Source: Thalassotalea sp. HSM 43 (lineage in GTDB: Bacteria > Pseudomonadota > Gammaproteobacteria > Enterobacterales > Alteromonadaceae). Taken from it: a stretch of 64,000 bases of DNA. Of this stretch, positions 47,877 through 58,109 are shown piece after piece. The stretch covers positions 2,876,302 to 2,940,301 of the forward strand of contig NZ_CP038493.1 in assembly GCF_004752005.1 (NCBI RefSeq), written 5' to 3'. The translations under genes and the position numbers were made by a program. How positions within the stretch are numbered: the first letter of the stretch is position 1; each line of letters opens with the position of its first letter. Under the pieces are notes generated by a model. That model searched no databases, had not been told where the DNA came from, and saw nothing but the letters and a program-made list of their open reading frames with translations.

Positions 47877-49742
47877 ATGGCATTATTACAAATCGCTGAA
47901 CCGGGACTAAGCAGTGTTCCGCATCAACACAAACTGGCAGCAGGTATCGATTTAGGTACGACGAATTCACTGGTCGCCAGTGTTATGAGTGGTCTACCGA
48001 AGACCTTGGTTGATTCCCAAGGAAACGATATCTTACCGTCGATTGTGAGCTATCAAAGCAAAGGTGTTTTGGTTGGTGATAAAGCCAAAGCACAAGCTAT
48101 TAATGACCCACAAAACACCATTGTTTCGGCGAAACGCTTGATTGGTCGCTCGTTGCAAGATATTCAGCAAAAGTATCCATCATTGCCATATAACTTTTGT
48201 GGCGATGCATCTCACCCGTCAATTGAAACCCGCCAAGGGATCAAAAACCCTGTGCAGGTATCGGCTGACATATTAAAGACCTTGGCTGAACGTGCCGAGA
48301 TGTCGTTAGGCGGTGAATTACAAGGTGTGGTTATTACCGTGCCTGCTTACTTTGATGATGCGCAACGACAAAGTACCAAAGATGCAGCAACCCTAGCGGG
48401 TTTAAATGTACTGCGACTGCTTAATGAACCGACGGCGGCTGCCGTCGCTTACGGTCTTGATAGTGGTCAAGAAGGCGTTATTGCCGTTTATGACCTTGGT
48501 GGTGGTACATTTGATATTTCCATTTTGCGCCTAAATAAAGGTGTCTTTGAAGTGATGGCCACCGGCGGTGATTCTGCGCTAGGCGGCGATGATTTTGACC
48601 ATGCTTTATCTGATTTTATTGTCAGCCAAGCTAGTTTAACCCGTCCACTTTCACATGAAATGGAACGTCAGGTATTGATGCAAGCAACGTCGGTAAAAGA
48701 GCGTTTGTCTGCAGCACCTGTGACCGAATGCCAGCTTACCTTAGAAAACGGCGAGTCGTGTCAATTTGAGGTAACTCGTGGTCAATTTGATGAGCTAGTC
48801 AAACCTTTGGTCAGCAAAACCTTGCGTGCTTGTCGTCGTTCATTAAAAGATGCCGGCGTTAGCAATGAGCAAGTGCTTGAAGTCGTTATGGTTGGTGGTT
48901 CAACACGAGTACCATTGGTGCGTGAAGAAGTCGGCAAGTTTTTCCAACGCCAACCCTTAACCTCGATTGACCCAGACAAAGTGGTCGCGGTAGGTGCGGC
49001 GATACAAGCAGATATCTTAGTGGGTAACAAACCTGAAAGCGACATGTTATTGCTTGATGTGACGCCATTAAGTTTAGGCTTAGAGACCATGGGTGGATTA
49101 GTTGAGAAGGTTATTCCTCGCAATACCACCATTCCGGTTGCTAGAGCACAAGAATTTACCACTTTCAAAGATGGTCAAACGGCGATGGCGATTCATGTTG
49201 TTCAAGGTGAGCGTGAACTGGTTGAAGACTGTCGTTCATTAGCGCGATTTGAATTGCGTGATATTCCGGCAATGACCGCCGGTGCCGCACATATTCGTGT
49301 CACCTTTAAAGTCGACGCGGATGGTTTGCTAAGTGTTAGCGCCATGGAAAAATCGACCGGTGTTGAAGCGTCTATTGAAGTGAAACCTTCGTTTGGTTTG
49401 CAAGAAGATGACATCGTGCAAATGTTAAAAGACTCTATGGCTCACGCCAAAGGGGATATGGACGCACGAATGCTGAAAGAACAGCAAGTCGAAGCTGCCC
49501 GAGTACACGAGAGCGTGACGGCCGCGGTAGCCGCAGATGCGAGTCGATTACTGTCCGAAGATGAGCTAAATGCCATCAACGGAGCATTAATCGAATTAAT
49601 TAAAATCAGTCAAGGTGATGATATTGCCGCCATTGAAGCAGCAATTGAGTCGGTTGATAAAGTTACGGCCATATTTGCTGAACGTCGCATGGACTCGTCC
49701 ATTCGCGAGGCGTTGGCTGGCCATTCGGTAGATGAGGTTTAA
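47877..49742 (+). CDS. hscA: Fe-S chaperone HscA
   Basis: A 621-residue Hsp70-family chaperone dedicated to IscU. ATPase signatures are [12 protein letters not shown] (about 23), [12 protein letters not shown] and [12 protein letters not shown]. The substrate-binding and lid domains follow. It overlaps none of its neighbours and precedes fdx by 2 bp. Confidence 0.98.
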   Translation: MALLQIAEPGLSSVPHQHKLAAGIDLGTTNSLVASVMSGLPKTLVDSQGNDILPSIVSYQSKGVLVGDKAKAQAINDPQNTIVSAKRLIGRSLQDIQQKYPSLPYNFCGDASHPSIETRQGIKNPVQVSADILKTLAERAEMSLGGELQGVVITVPAYFDDAQRQSTKDAATLAGLNVLRLLNEPTAAAVAYGLDSGQEGVIAVYDLGGGTFDISILRLNKGVFEVMATGGDSALGGDDFDHALSDFIVSQASLTRPLSHEMERQVLMQATSVKERLSAAPVTECQLTLENGESCQFEVTRGQFDELVKPLVSKTLRACRRSLKDAGVSNEQVLEVVMVGGSTRVPLVREEVGKFFQRQPLTSIDPDKVVAVGAAIQADILVGNKPESDMLLLDVTPLSLGLETMGGLVEKVIPRNTTIPVARAQEFTTFKDGQTAMAIHVVQGERELVEDCRSLARFELRDIPAMTAGAAHIRVTFKVDADGLLSVSAMEKSTGVEASIEVKPSFGLQEDDIVQMLKDSMAHAKGDMDARMLKEQQVEAARVHESVTAAVAADASRLLSEDELNAINGALIELIKISQGDDIAAIEAAIESVDKVTAIFAERRMDSSIREALAGHSVDEV

Positions 49743-49744
49743 TC

Positions 49745-50083
49745 ATGCCACAAATTATCTTTCTTCCTCATGAGGAATTATGTCCAGACGGTTTAGCAGT
49801 CGAAGCTGATACCGGTGAGACGGTATTAAATGTCGCGCTAAAAAACGACATCCCAGTAGAACACGCTTGTGAAAAAGTGTGTGCCTGTACAACCTGTCAT
49901 ATGATCATCCGTGAAGGTTTTGATTCATTGCAAGAAAGCGATGAACTTGAAGACGATATGCTTGATAAAGCATGGGGCTTAGAGCCTGAATCTCGCTTGG
50001 GTTGTCAGGCCATTATTGCCGATGAAGATTTGGTTGTTGAAATACCAAAATACACGGTGAATATGGTGTCTGAAAATCACTAG
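49745..50083 (+). CDS. fdx: [2Fe-2S] ferredoxin
   Basis: A 112-residue adrenodoxin-type ferredoxin. Cluster ligands are in CEKVCACTTCH with a fourth cysteine in RLGCQ. It supplies electrons to Fe-S assembly. It is the last gene of this operon: a terminator follows and no iscX gene is seen. Confidence 0.96.
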   Translation: MPQIIFLPHEELCPDGLAVEADTGETVLNVALKNDIPVEHACEKVCACTTCHMIIREGFDSLQESDELEDDMLDKAWGLEPESRLGCQAIIADEDLVVEIPKYTVNMVSENH

Positions 50084-50113
50084 CTAGCCGGTACGTAAAG
50101 CAAACTGTTTATT

Positions 50114-50131
50114 AAGGCCCGAAAGGGCCTT
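50114..50131 (+). terminator. Terminator of the ISC operon
   Basis: AAGGCCC (50114-50120) pairs with GGGCCTT (50125-50131), followed by a short T-rich run. Confidence 0.75.
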
Positions 50132-50301
50132 TATTGTTTGTATTGTTTGTTAAAAAAGGTATTTTTTGTCGAACTTGCCGCTTTCATCACAAAAAGCGCA
50201 TTTTTTCGCTAAATAAGTCTAAAAAGACCGTGTACAACAACGGTTCATTCGGGCAAAATAAAGCCAATTTTTTTTCTATCCAAATTATCAGAGGAAATTC
50301 C

Positions 50302-51558
50302 ATGCTAACTCGTGATATGAACATTGCTGATTTCGATGCAGAATTGTACGAAGCAATGACTAATGAAGTAGAGCGTCAAGAGCATCACATTGAGTTGATC
50401 GCGTCTGAAAACTACACCAGTCCGCGCGTTCTTGAAGCACAAGGTTCACAATTAACCAACAAATACGCCGAAGGTTACCCGGGCAAGCGTTACTATGGTG
50501 GTTGTGAGTTTGTTGACATCGCAGAAGAGTTAGCCATCAAACGTGCCTGTGAATTATTCGATGCCGATTATGCCAATGTACAACCACACGCTGGTTCGCA
50601 AGCAAACTCTGCCGTATTCATGGCATTGTGTACGCCAGGTGCCAAAGTGTTAGGTATGAGCCTTGCACACGGTGGTCACTTGACGCACGGTAGTGGTGTT
50701 AACTTCTCTGGTAAATTATACGAACCAATCCAATACGGTTTGCACCCAGAAACTGGCGACATTGACTACGCCGAAGTTGAGCGTTTAGCGGTTGAACACA
50801 AGCCAGAAATGATCGTTGCAGGTTTCTCTGCATTCTCTGGTATCGTTGATTGGGCTCGTTTCCGTGAGATCGCTGACAAAGTTGGCGCTTACCTTATGGT
50901 TGATATGGCTCACGTTGCTGGTCTTATCGCTGCGGGTCTATACCCGAACCCACTTCCACATGCACACGTTGTTACTACAACGACCCATAAGACTCTTGCC
51001 GGTCCTCGTGGTGGTCTTATTCTTTCTGCATGTGGTGATGAAGCTATTTACAAAAAGCTTAACTCAGCGGTATTCCCTGGTGGTCAAGGTGGTCCTTTGA
51101 TGCACATCATCGCTGCCAAAGCTGTTGCTTTTAAAGAAGCACTTGAGCCTGAATTTAAACAATATCAGCAAAAAGTATTAGATAACGCCAAAACTATGGT
51201 TCGTGTTTTACAAGAACGTGGTTACAAGGTGGTATCAAACGGTACTGAAAACCACTTATTGTTGTTAGATCTAATTGACAAAGACATTACTGGTAAAGAC
51301 GCTGATGCGGCACTAGGTCGTGCGTTTATCACTGTGAATAAGAACTCGGTTCCAAATGACCCGCGTTCACCATTCGTAACCTCTGGTTTGCGTCTAGGTA
51401 CACCAGCAATCACTCGTCGTGGTTTTGCTGAAGCAGAAACTGCAGAGCTGACCGGTTGGATTTGTGACATTCTTGATGACATCAATAATGAGCAAACAAT
51501 TGATGCGGTTCGCGAGAAAGTGATCGAGCTTTGTTCTCGTTTCCCTGTTTACGCATAA
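50302..51558 (+). CDS. glyA: Serine hydroxymethyltransferase
   Basis: A 418-residue PLP enzyme that converts serine and tetrahydrofolate to glycine and 5,10-methylene-tetrahydrofolate. ATG at 50302 has GAGGAA at 50291-50296 and gives [20 protein letters not shown] start at 50134 would add a 56-residue extension typical of no homologue. The PLP lysine is in [13 protein letters not shown]. Its own terminator follows. FolD, which oxidises the one-carbon unit, is encoded nearby. Confidence 0.98.
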   Translation: MLTRDMNIADFDAELYEAMTNEVERQEHHIELIASENYTSPRVLEAQGSQLTNKYAEGYPGKRYYGGCEFVDIAEELAIKRACELFDADYANVQPHAGSQANSAVFMALCTPGAKVLGMSLAHGGHLTHGSGVNFSGKLYEPIQYGLHPETGDIDYAEVERLAVEHKPEMIVAGFSAFSGIVDWARFREIADKVGAYLMVDMAHVAGLIAAGLYPNPLPHAHVVTTTTHKTLAGPRGGLILSACGDEAIYKKLNSAVFPGGQGGPLMHIIAAKAVAFKEALEPEFKQYQQKVLDNAKTMVRVLQERGYKVVSNGTENHLLLLDLIDKDITGKDADAALGRAFITVNKNSVPNDPRSPFVTSGLRLGTPAITRRGFAEAETAELTGWICDILDDINNEQTIDAVREKVIELCSRFPVYA

Positions 51559-51576
51559 ATTGTCGTAAATCGTGAT

Positions 51577-51608
51577 AAAAAAATGGTCGCACTTTGCGAC
51601 CATTTTTT
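51577..51608 (+). terminator. Terminator of glyA
   Basis: AAAAAAATGGTCGCA (51577-51591) pairs with TGCGACCATTTTTT (51595-51608). Confidence 0.9.
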
Positions 51609-51653
51609 ATTTTGTTAAAGTGTCGTTATAACTCTAAATAATTCTGGAAAACT

Positions 51654-52118
51654 ATGCATTGTCCGTTCTGTTCCGCTACAGAAACTAAGGTAATTGATTC
51701 ACGCTTGGTCAGTGATGGCCATCAGGTACGTCGCCGTCGTGAATGTTTGGAATGCCGTGAAAGGTTTACCACCTTTGAAGGGGCTGAACTGGTGATGCCA
51801 AGAATCATTAAACGTGATGGTTCAAGAGAACCTTTTAACGAAGACAAATTGCGCAGTGGTTTATTACGTGCATTAGAAAAGCGCCCAGTTAGCATTGAAG
51901 AAATTGAAGCGTCAATTAACAAACTTAAGTCAAAATTGCGAGCAACAGGCGAGCGCGAAGTGAGCAGTGAATTGCTCGGTAACATCATTATGGATGAGCT
52001 AAAGCTGCTGGATAAGGTCGCTTATGTACGATTTGCCTCTGTCTATCGTTCTTTCGAGGACATTAGAGAGTTTGGCGAAGAGATTGCTCGTTTAGGTGAT
52101 GATAAAAATTCAGGGTAA
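51654..52118 (+). CDS. nrdR: Transcriptional repressor NrdR
   Basis: A 154-residue repressor of ribonucleotide reductase genes. The zinc ribbon is CPFC (residues 3-6) plus CLEC (about 31), and an ATP-cone domain follows (about 49-139). It heads nrdR-ribD-ribE-ribB, a common gammaproteobacterial order. Confidence 0.97.
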   Translation: MHCPFCSATETKVIDSRLVSDGHQVRRRRECLECRERFTTFEGAELVMPRIIKRDGSREPFNEDKLRSGLLRALEKRPVSIEEIEASINKLKSKLRATGEREVSSELLGNIIMDELKLLDKVAYVRFASVYRSFEDIREFGEEIARLGDDKNSG

Positions 52119-52138
52119 TAACCTACACTTATCAAATC

Positions 52139-53251
52139 ATGATAGATAGCCACGAATATTACATGCAGTTGGCAATAAAGCTTGCCGACAAAGGACGATA
52201 CACCACATCACCAAACCCAAGAGTTGGTTGTGTATTGGTGCGCGACTCGGTAATTGTTGGTCAAGGATTCCATGTTAAAGCGGGTCTTGGTCATGCCGAA
52301 GTTAACGCCATTAAAGATGCCGGCGATAAAGCCTCCGGCGCAACGGCTTATGTCACCTTAGAGCCTTGCAGTCACTTTGGCCGCACGCCACCGTGCGCGC
52401 AAGGTTTGATTGACGCCGGTGTGCGTCAGGTGGTGTTTGGCATGCAGGATCCAAATCCCTTGGTTAGTGGTCGCGGCATTAAGATGCTGCAACAAGCCGG
52501 TATTGATTGTATCGGCCCGGTACTTGAACACGCCTCTCAGCAACTTAACCCAGGCTTTATAAAGCGCATGACCCAAGGGTTACCCTTAGTGCGTTGCAAA
52601 CTCGCCGCAAGCCTTGATGGTAAAACCGCAATGGCCAGTGGTGAAAGTCAATGGATAACCTCACCTGCGGCGCGCCGTGATGTGCAATCTTATCGCGCAC
52701 AAAGTTGTGCCATCATTAGTGGTGCTGACACGGTAATTACCGACAATGCGCGATTAAATGTACGTTATCAGGAGCTTAGCAACGTTAATGGCTCAAATGA
52801 TAGCGATTTAAGGCAACCTGTAAGAGTCATCATTGACACAAAGCATCGTTTAACGCCTGATTTAGCGTTATTCTCCATTGATGCACCAATAATTTTAATT
52901 CGTACAGAGCTTGAAACTGGGCACAACTGGCCTCATTTTGTTGAACAGATGCAAGTTAAGAAAGCTAATGACTTTGCTGATTTGTCTGATCTGATGCTAA
53001 AGCTTGCAGAGCGTGGCTTAAATGAAATCTGGCTCGAAAGCGGACGGCGTTTAGCCGGCGCATTTTTTGCGGCAAATCTGGTTGATGAACTGATCCTGTA
53101 TCAAGCACCTAAATTGCTATCGGATGATGCGATGGGATTATTGCAGATTCCGGGTTTGAACTCGTTGTCAGCGGCGATAAATCTTAATATCAAAGACATC
53201 CGTAAAATAGGCCAGGATGTACGTTTTATTTGCCATATTGTTAAAGACTAA
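52139..53251 (+). CDS. ribD: Riboflavin biosynthesis deaminase-reductase
   Basis: A 370-residue two-domain enzyme that carries out the second and third steps of riboflavin synthesis. The N-terminal deaminase has the zinc motif HAEVNAI...PCSHFGRTPPC (about 52-85). The C-terminal part (about 145 onwards, LVRCKLAASLDGKTAM) is the NADPH reductase. Gap to nrdR is 20 bp. Confidence 0.97.
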   Translation: MIDSHEYYMQLAIKLADKGRYTTSPNPRVGCVLVRDSVIVGQGFHVKAGLGHAEVNAIKDAGDKASGATAYVTLEPCSHFGRTPPCAQGLIDAGVRQVVFGMQDPNPLVSGRGIKMLQQAGIDCIGPVLEHASQQLNPGFIKRMTQGLPLVRCKLAASLDGKTAMASGESQWITSPAARRDVQSYRAQSCAIISGADTVITDNARLNVRYQELSNVNGSNDSDLRQPVRVIIDTKHRLTPDLALFSIDAPIILIRTELETGHNWPHFVEQMQVKKANDFADLSDLMLKLAERGLNEIWLESGRRLAGAFFAANLVDELILYQAPKLLSDDAMGLLQIPGLNSLSAAINLNIKDIRKIGQDVRFICHIVKD

Positions 53252-53288
53252 TTTAACAGCTTAGTTTCGAAATTTATTAGGAAATAGT

Positions 53289-53951
53289 ATGTTTACCGGA
53301 ATTATTGAAGCCATAGGATCTATTGCTTCGATTAGCGTTAACTCACAAGGTGCTCGCATTAAAGTTAATGTCGGCAAATTGGATATGAGTGATGTCAAAC
53401 TGGGCGATTCAATCGCCACCAACGGCATTTGTTTAACTGTGGTTGACTATGACAAACAAAGTTACAGTGCCGATGTTTCTATGGAAACATTAAAGCGAAC
53501 TGGCTTTGCTCATTATCAAGCTGGCGATAAGGTAAACCTTGAAAAAGCGATGTTACCGACCACCCGATTCGGTGGCCATATTGTCAGTGGGCATGTCGAT
53601 GGTGTTGCCACCATTCAAAGCATACAGCAAGTTGGCAACGCAACCGAATATTGGCTCGAATTGCCACATAGCCTAAAACAATATGCGGCAGAGAAAGGCT
53701 CTATTACTGTTGATGGTACCTCATTGACCATTAACTCAGTTGCAGATAATCAATTTCGCTTAACAATTGTGCCGCATACCATTGAAGAGACTATTATTAG
53801 TAGCTATCAAGTTGGTAGCCAGGTGAACCTTGAAGTTGACGTGGTTGCTCGATATTTAGAACGTTTGCTGTTTTGTCAAAATGAATCAGCAAGCAAAACC
53901 TCTGGCGTAACAGAAGAATTGCTGATCAACAGCGGTTTTATGAAAGGTTAA
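53289..53951 (+). CDS. ribE: Riboflavin synthase
   Basis: A 220-residue enzyme that makes riboflavin from two lumazine molecules. It starts with the conserved MFTGIIE. Two similar lumazine-binding barrels follow, each with a T-N-G/D-G-x-x-L-T motif (NGICLTV about 44, DGTSLTIN about 143). The next gene starts 4 bp later. Confidence 0.97.
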   Translation: MFTGIIEAIGSIASISVNSQGARIKVNVGKLDMSDVKLGDSIATNGICLTVVDYDKQSYSADVSMETLKRTGFAHYQAGDKVNLEKAMLPTTRFGGHIVSGHVDGVATIQSIQQVGNATEYWLELPHSLKQYAAEKGSITVDGTSLTINSVADNQFRLTIVPHTIEETIISSYQVGSQVNLEVDVVARYLERLLFCQNESASKTSGVTEELLINSGFMKG

Positions 53952-53955
53952 ATTT

Positions 53956-55065
53956 ATGAAGTTAAATACACCACAAGAAATCATTGAAGATATCAAACAG
54001 GGTAAAATGGTTATCTTGATGGATGATGAAGATCGTGAGAACGAAGGCGATTTCATCATGGCAGCAGAAAAAGTAACGCCAGAGGCGATTAACTTTATGG
54101 CCACTCATGGTCGTGGTTTGATTTGTATGCCAATGTCACGTGAAAAGTGTGAAAAGCTGAAGTTACCTTTGATGGTTGATAAGAACGACGCTCAGTTTAC
54201 CACCAACTTTACGGTATCTATTGAAGCCGCTCGCGGTGTCACTACCGGTATTTCCGCTGCGGACCGTGCGACAACAGTACTTGCCGCCTGTGATCCAGAA
54301 GCGGACCATCGCTCTATTGTCCAACCTGGGCATATCTTCCCGTTAATCGCCAAAGACGGTGGCGTATTAAATCGTGCAGGGCACACCGAAGCCGGTGTTG
54401 ATTTGGCTCGCATGGCTGGTTACGAATCTGCGGCGGTGATTGTTGAAATTCTTAATGAAGACGGCACCATGGCACGTCGCCCAGACTTAGAAGTCATCGC
54501 CGAAAAGCATGATGTGAAGATGGGTACCATTGCCGACCTTATCGAATATCGTAATGAGACTGAAACCACCATCAGTCGCGTTAGTGAGTGCAAACTGCCA
54601 ACTCAATACGGTGAGTTTGACCTTGTTGCATTTACCGATACCATCGATGGCATGACACATTTTGCACTAAGCAAAGGTGAGATCAATGCCGATCAGCCAA
54701 CGTTAGTGCGTGTTCATCTTGAAAACACCTTCCGTGATTTACTGTTCTCTACCAGAGACAGCAAAAATACCTGGCCAATTCACAATGCGTTAGAAAAAAT
54801 TGGCAACGAAGGCGGTGTATTGGTATTGCTTGGTAAACATGAATCGCCGCAACAGTTGCTTGAGCAAGTGAAGAAATATGCGATTCAAGATTCAGGCGAA
54901 GAAGTCAATGAGATTATCAAACACGTTGGTTCACGCAATGTCGGTGTCGGATCACAAATTCTGGCTAATTTAGGTGTTGGCAAAATGCGCTTATTAACGT
55001 CGCAAACCAAGTACCATTCATTAGGCGGCTTTGGTTTAGAAATCGTTGAGTATATTGCTGAATAG
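53956..55065 (+). CDS. ribB: DHBP synthase with degenerate GTP cyclohydrolase II domain
   Basis: A 369-residue protein usually labelled RibBA. The N-terminal DHBP synthase is complete: [16 protein letters not shown] (about 22-37) and [15 protein letters not shown] (about 136). The C-terminal half is shaped like GTP cyclohydrolase II but lacks its zinc cysteines: where functional RibA has SLRCDCG the protein reads [17 protein letters not shown]. It therefore fits the RibBX type, with no active GTP cyclohydrolase II, and a separate RibA gene is expected elsewhere. A terminator follows, so ribH and nusB are not downstream here. Confidence 0.9.
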   Translation: MKLNTPQEIIEDIKQGKMVILMDDEDRENEGDFIMAAEKVTPEAINFMATHGRGLICMPMSREKCEKLKLPLMVDKNDAQFTTNFTVSIEAARGVTTGISAADRATTVLAACDPEADHRSIVQPGHIFPLIAKDGGVLNRAGHTEAGVDLARMAGYESAAVIVEILNEDGTMARRPDLEVIAEKHDVKMGTIADLIEYRNETETTISRVSECKLPTQYGEFDLVAFTDTIDGMTHFALSKGEINADQPTLVRVHLENTFRDLLFSTRDSKNTWPIHNALEKIGNEGGVLVLLGKHESPQQLLEQVKKYAIQDSGEEVNEIIKHVGSRNVGVGSQILANLGVGKMRLLTSQTKYHSLGGFGLEIVEYIAE

Positions 55066-55087
55066 CAAAACGTATATCGTTAACAAC

Positions 55088-55114
55088 AAAAAGCCGGACT
55101 TAATCCGGCTTTTT
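55088..55114 (+). terminator. Terminator of the nrdR-rib operon
   Basis: AAAAAGCCGGA (55088-55098) pairs with TCCGGCTTTTT (55104-55114) around a 5-base loop. Confidence 0.9.
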
Positions 55115-55146
55115 TATATCTATTTTTAGTAGCTCAAGATAACAGT

Positions 55147-56073
55147 CTAAGCGGTTTTGCCACGTAGCTTTTGTACCATGCTGACGACCGCTAATACGAT
55201 TGCGCCCGCAATGACACCACTGACGCCGTTGTATAGCGGGTCAATAAGCAATGACCAACCGGACACCTGTGAGTTTAACCACTGCAAGCCATGATGCAGT
55301 ATCGGCGTGCCATGAACTATGATGCCACCACCCACTAAAAACATCGCGGCAGTACCGACAATCGCCAACGTTTTCATTAGTTTTGGCGCAAATGCTAATA
55401 AGCCCCGACCAATACTGCGCTTTAATCCTGCCATGGCGGTTGTCGCTTGATCTTTAATAAGGTGTAAGCCTAGATCATCGAGCTTAACAATCGCCGCCAC
55501 CAAACCATATACACCTATGGTCATCAGTACCGCGATTAATGAAATAACACTGGCTTGGTCAACAAAGGCTTTATCTTGCACTGTGCCAAGTGCAATAACG
55601 ATTATCTCTGCCGACAAAATGAAGTCGGTTTTTATCGCGCCTTTAATCTTATCTTTTTCATAGTCGACCATATCCACGGATTCATCCGCTAAGGCCGCTA
55701 AGTCTTGTTGATGCTCGCTGTCGGTTTGCGCTTTATCGGCAAACATACTGTGGGCGATTTTTTCGACCCCTTCAAAGCATAAGAACAAACCACCGACAAT
55801 TAATAACGGCGTAATTAGCCATGGGGCAATGCTGCTTATCAACAATGCCGATGGCACGAGAATCAGCTTATTTATAAAAGAGCCTTTTGCCACAGCCCAA
55901 ACGACGGGTAATTCTCGGTCGGCTTTTACCCCGGAAACTTGCTGTGCATTTAGAGCCAAATCATCGCCTAACACGCCAGCGGTTTTCTTTGCTGCGACCT
56001 TAGTCATTAACGCAACGTCGTCGAGTGCCGTTGCTATTTTATCAATCAGTGCCAGTAGGCTGGTGCCAGCCAT
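55147..56073 (-). CDS. DUF808 family inner-membrane protein (YedI type)
   Basis: A 308-residue membrane protein with about six hydrophobic segments. The start MAGTSLLALIDKIATALDDVALMTKVAAKKTAGVLGDDLALNA fits the DUF808/YedI family of unknown function. A single gene, convergent with the rib operon. Confidence 0.9.
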   Translation of the reverse strand: MAGTSLLALIDKIATALDDVALMTKVAAKKTAGVLGDDLALNAQQVSGVKADRELPVVWAVAKGSFINKLILVPSALLISSIAPWLITPLLIVGGLFLCFEGVEKIAHSMFADKAQTDSEHQQDLAALADESVDMVDYEKDKIKGAIKTDFILSAEIIVIALGTVQDKAFVDQASVISLIAVLMTIGVYGLVAAIVKLDDLGLHLIKDQATTAMAGLKRSIGRGLLAFAPKLMKTLAIVGTAAMFLVGGGIIVHGTPILHHGLQWLNSQVSGWSLLIDPLYNGVSGVIAGAIVLAVVSMVQKLRGKTA

Positions 56074-56278
56074 AAATCATCCTTATTTACACAGTGTTAT
56101 ATGATTTGAAAATATCATCTTCAATAGGCCATAGTATGCCTGCTTCTTGGCGTTATACAAGCAAGGCAATATGAGCTTAATAATCATCTACCCATAATGC
56201 CACCCCAAAAACTGGCAAAGAAGCTACGAAAGACGCCGCGAGAGAAGCCGCGAGAGAAACCTTAGTAACGAGTCATAA

Positions 56279-56305
56279 AAAAACGCAGCTCATGGCTGCG
56301 TTTTT
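56279..56305 (-). terminator. Terminator of folD
   Basis: AAAAACGCAGC (56279-56289) pairs with GCTGCGTTTTT (56295-56305). On the reverse strand a T-run follows the stem. Confidence 0.85.
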
Positions 56306-56327
56306 GTGTGCGAGCTATTGCCAGCGA

Positions 56328-57182
56328 TTAGCTGTGGAATTGCTCACAGGCGATTAATGTATTTTCAATCAAGCTGGCCACAGTCATTGGTCCTACACCA
56401 CCTGGTACAGGGGTAATGTATGCAGCGCGATCTTTTGCTACTTGATACTCTACATCACCGACAAGTTTGCCTGTTTCAAGACGGTTAATACCAACATCGA
56501 TGACAATCGCACCTTCTTTGATCCAACTGCCAGGAATAAATTCTGGTTTACCAACCGCAACCACTACCAAATCCGCATTACGAACTTTTTGCTCTAGGTC
56601 TTTGGTAAAGCGGTGTGTTGTTGTTGTTGTACAGCCAGCCAGTAGCAATTCTAACGTCATTGGTCGGCCAACAATATTTGAAGCGCCTACAACGACGGCT
56701 TCTAAACCGTGTGGCTTAACACCGGTTGACTCAATTAACGTCATGATACCTTTTGGTGTACATGGACGCAGACCCGGTTGACGTAGACACAGTTTACCGA
56801 CATTTGATGGGTGGAAACCGTCGACATCTTTGTCAGGGTGAATATGCTCAATAATCAAGTTGGCATCTAAGCCTTCTGGTAGTGGCAATTGCACCAAAAT
56901 ACCGTCGATCTCAGCATCGTTATTAAGTTTATCAATTAACTGATAAAGCTCATCTTGTGTGGTTGTAGCAGGCATGTCATATGACTTAGAGATAAAGCCT
57001 ACTTCTTCACATGCACGACGTTTACTGCCGACATAGACTTGAGAGGCCGGATCTTGACCGACAAGAACAACAGCAAGGCCGGGCGCTCTTTTACCTTCAC
57101 TCAGACGTTGCGCTACTTTATGTTTCACTTCGGTACGAATTTGCTGGGCGATGGCTTTACCATCAATAATTTTCGCAGACAT
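56328..57182 (-). CDS. folD: Methylenetetrahydrofolate dehydrogenase/cyclohydrolase
   Basis: A 284-residue bifunctional enzyme that interconverts methylene-, methenyl- and formyl-tetrahydrofolate. The active lysine lies in [14 protein letters not shown] (about 50-63), and NADP binding is shown by [12 protein letters not shown] and [12 protein letters not shown]. Works on one-carbon units from GlyA. Confidence 0.98.
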   Translation of the reverse strand: MSAKIIDGKAIAQQIRTEVKHKVAQRLSEGKRAPGLAVVLVGQDPASQVYVGSKRRACEEVGFISKSYDMPATTTQDELYQLIDKLNNDAEIDGILVQLPLPEGLDANLIIEHIHPDKDVDGFHPSNVGKLCLRQPGLRPCTPKGIMTLIESTGVKPHGLEAVVVGASNIVGRPMTLELLLAGCTTTTTHRFTKDLEQKVRNADLVVVAVGKPEFIPGSWIKEGAIVIDVGINRLETGKLVGDVEYQVAKDRAAYITPVPGGVGPMTVASLIENTLIACEQFHS

Positions 57183-57414
57183 AGGTTCTTTTAACAGTAA
57201 TTGGCATAAAATTCGGCGCTATTTTCTCATAATTTCGACATGCCGTGTAGTGCTTACATTCGTAATCACTAAATAAAAATGTGCAAAGCATAAATAACTG
57301 ATCTGAGTTAATACCATGATCGTTAATAGAATATGACTTTATGGCTATTTTTTGCGCCTTTTTTTATTAAATGATGTAAAATTGTACGAACGATAAAAAT
57401 ATCGCAAAAAACAA
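57183..57414. other. Spacer between folD and the tRNA cluster
   Basis: The folD promoter should lie here on the reverse strand. AT rich, no gene seen. Confidence 0.3.
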
Positions 57415-57443
57415 TTGACGACCTCGGAACACATAGGTAATAT
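57415..57443 (+). promoter_or_regulatory. Promoter of the tRNA cluster
   Basis: TTGACG (57415-57420) and TAATAT (57438-57443) are 17 bp apart. A G/C-rich stretch (GCGC) follows the -10, as in promoters under stringent control. The first tRNA begins about 40 bp downstream of the predicted start. Confidence 0.75.
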
Positions 57444-57490
57444 GCGCATCCGTTGAGAGACACAACAGTGTTTCCAACACTAGAGAAAAT

Positions 57491-57567
57491 CGGTGATTAG
57501 CGCAGCTTGGTAGCGCACTTGGTTTGGGTCCAAGGGGTCGCAAGTTCGAATCTTGCATCACCGACCA
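57491..57567 (+). tRNA. tRNA-Pro (TGG), copy 1
   Basis: A full 77-base tRNA with encoded CCA. The acceptor CGGTGAT pairs with ATCACCG, and the anticodon loop carries TGG in TTTGGGT. It is identical to the copy at 57811. Confidence 0.96.
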
Positions 57568-57634
57568 CTTTCTCTTGCATTAGCATTATTAACTTTTCAT
57601 CTTAGATAAGTTGATATAACCTGTAAGGTGTTGT

Positions 57635-57711
57635 GCGCCCTTAGCTCAGCTGGATAGAGCAACGGCCTTCTAAGCCGTAGGTCGCAGGTTCGACTCCTGC
57701 AGGGCGTGCCA
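57635..57711 (+). tRNA. tRNA-Arg (TCT)
   Basis: A full 77-base tRNA with CCA end. The acceptor GCGCCCT pairs with AGGGCGT, and the anticodon loop CTTCTAA gives TCT. Confidence 0.96.
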
Positions 57712-57717
57712 TTCAGT

Positions 57718-57794
57718 GGTGGCTGTAGCTCAGTTGGTAGAGCCCCGGATTGTGATTCCGGTTGTCGTGGGTTCAAATCCCATCAGCCACCCCA
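57718..57794 (+). tRNA. tRNA-His (GTG)
   Basis: A full tRNA with an extra 5' G at -1 paired to the discriminator C, the identity mark of tRNA-His. The anticodon GTG is in ATTGTGATT, and CCA is encoded. Confidence 0.96.
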
Positions 57795-57810
57795 CTTATC
57801 CTTATATAGT

Positions 57811-57887
57811 CGGTGATTAGCGCAGCTTGGTAGCGCACTTGGTTTGGGTCCAAGGGGTCGCAAGTTCGAATCTTGCATCACCGACCA
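57811..57887 (+). tRNA. tRNA-Pro (TGG), copy 2
   Basis: Identical to the copy at 57491-57567, and followed by the same CTTTCTC word. The cluster is Pro-Arg-His-Pro. Confidence 0.96.
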
Positions 57888-57948
57888 CTTTCTCCCCAAT
57901 TTCTAAAACTTCACAGTATTCAAATTTCTTAACTTAATTCTGAATTCG

Positions 57949-58034
57949 AACTTGCGAAGCAAGTTTTAAAAAATTGTATGGAACAATTTTTAACGAACGA
58001 AGTTCGCCCGAAGGGGAAAATACAGGATGTATTT
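57949..58034 (+). repeat. Chain of five small hairpins
   Basis: Five perfect inverted repeats follow each other: AACTTGC-GAA-GCAAGTT (57949-57965), AAAAATTGT-N5-ACAATTTTT (57969-57991), CGAAC-GAA-GTTCG (57994-58006), CCC-GAA-GGG (58007-58015) and AAATAC-AGGAT-GTATTT (58018-58034). Three loops are GAA. The last hairpin is like those near 37690 and 39253. The chain looks like an inserted mobile or structural element. Confidence 0.8.
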
Positions 58035-58036
58035 GA

Positions 58037-58064
58037 TTCATCTTGCATCACCGACCACTTTCTC
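58037..58064 (+). pseudogene. tRNA-Pro 3' remnant 1
   Basis: TCATCTTGCATCACCGACCA followed by CTTTCTC matches the end of the tRNA-Pro genes at 57547-57574, but there is no 5' half. The hairpin chain directly precedes it, so it may mark the far side of an insertion. Confidence 0.7.
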
Positions 58065-58109
58065 TTTCTTTCTAGTTTCTCAATAAACGCCTAAACGCCT
58101 AATCGCAAA

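Noticed and set aside
50134-50301. 56-residue N-terminal extension of GlyA
   Set aside because: It is not seen in this family, and a strong ribosome-binding site precedes the ATG at 50302.
53956-55065. Bifunctional RibBA
   Set aside because: The GTP cyclohydrolase II half lacks its zinc cysteines.
57367-57561. 64-residue reading frame antisense to tRNA-Pro
   Set aside because: It is only the reverse strand of the tRNA and its promoter.
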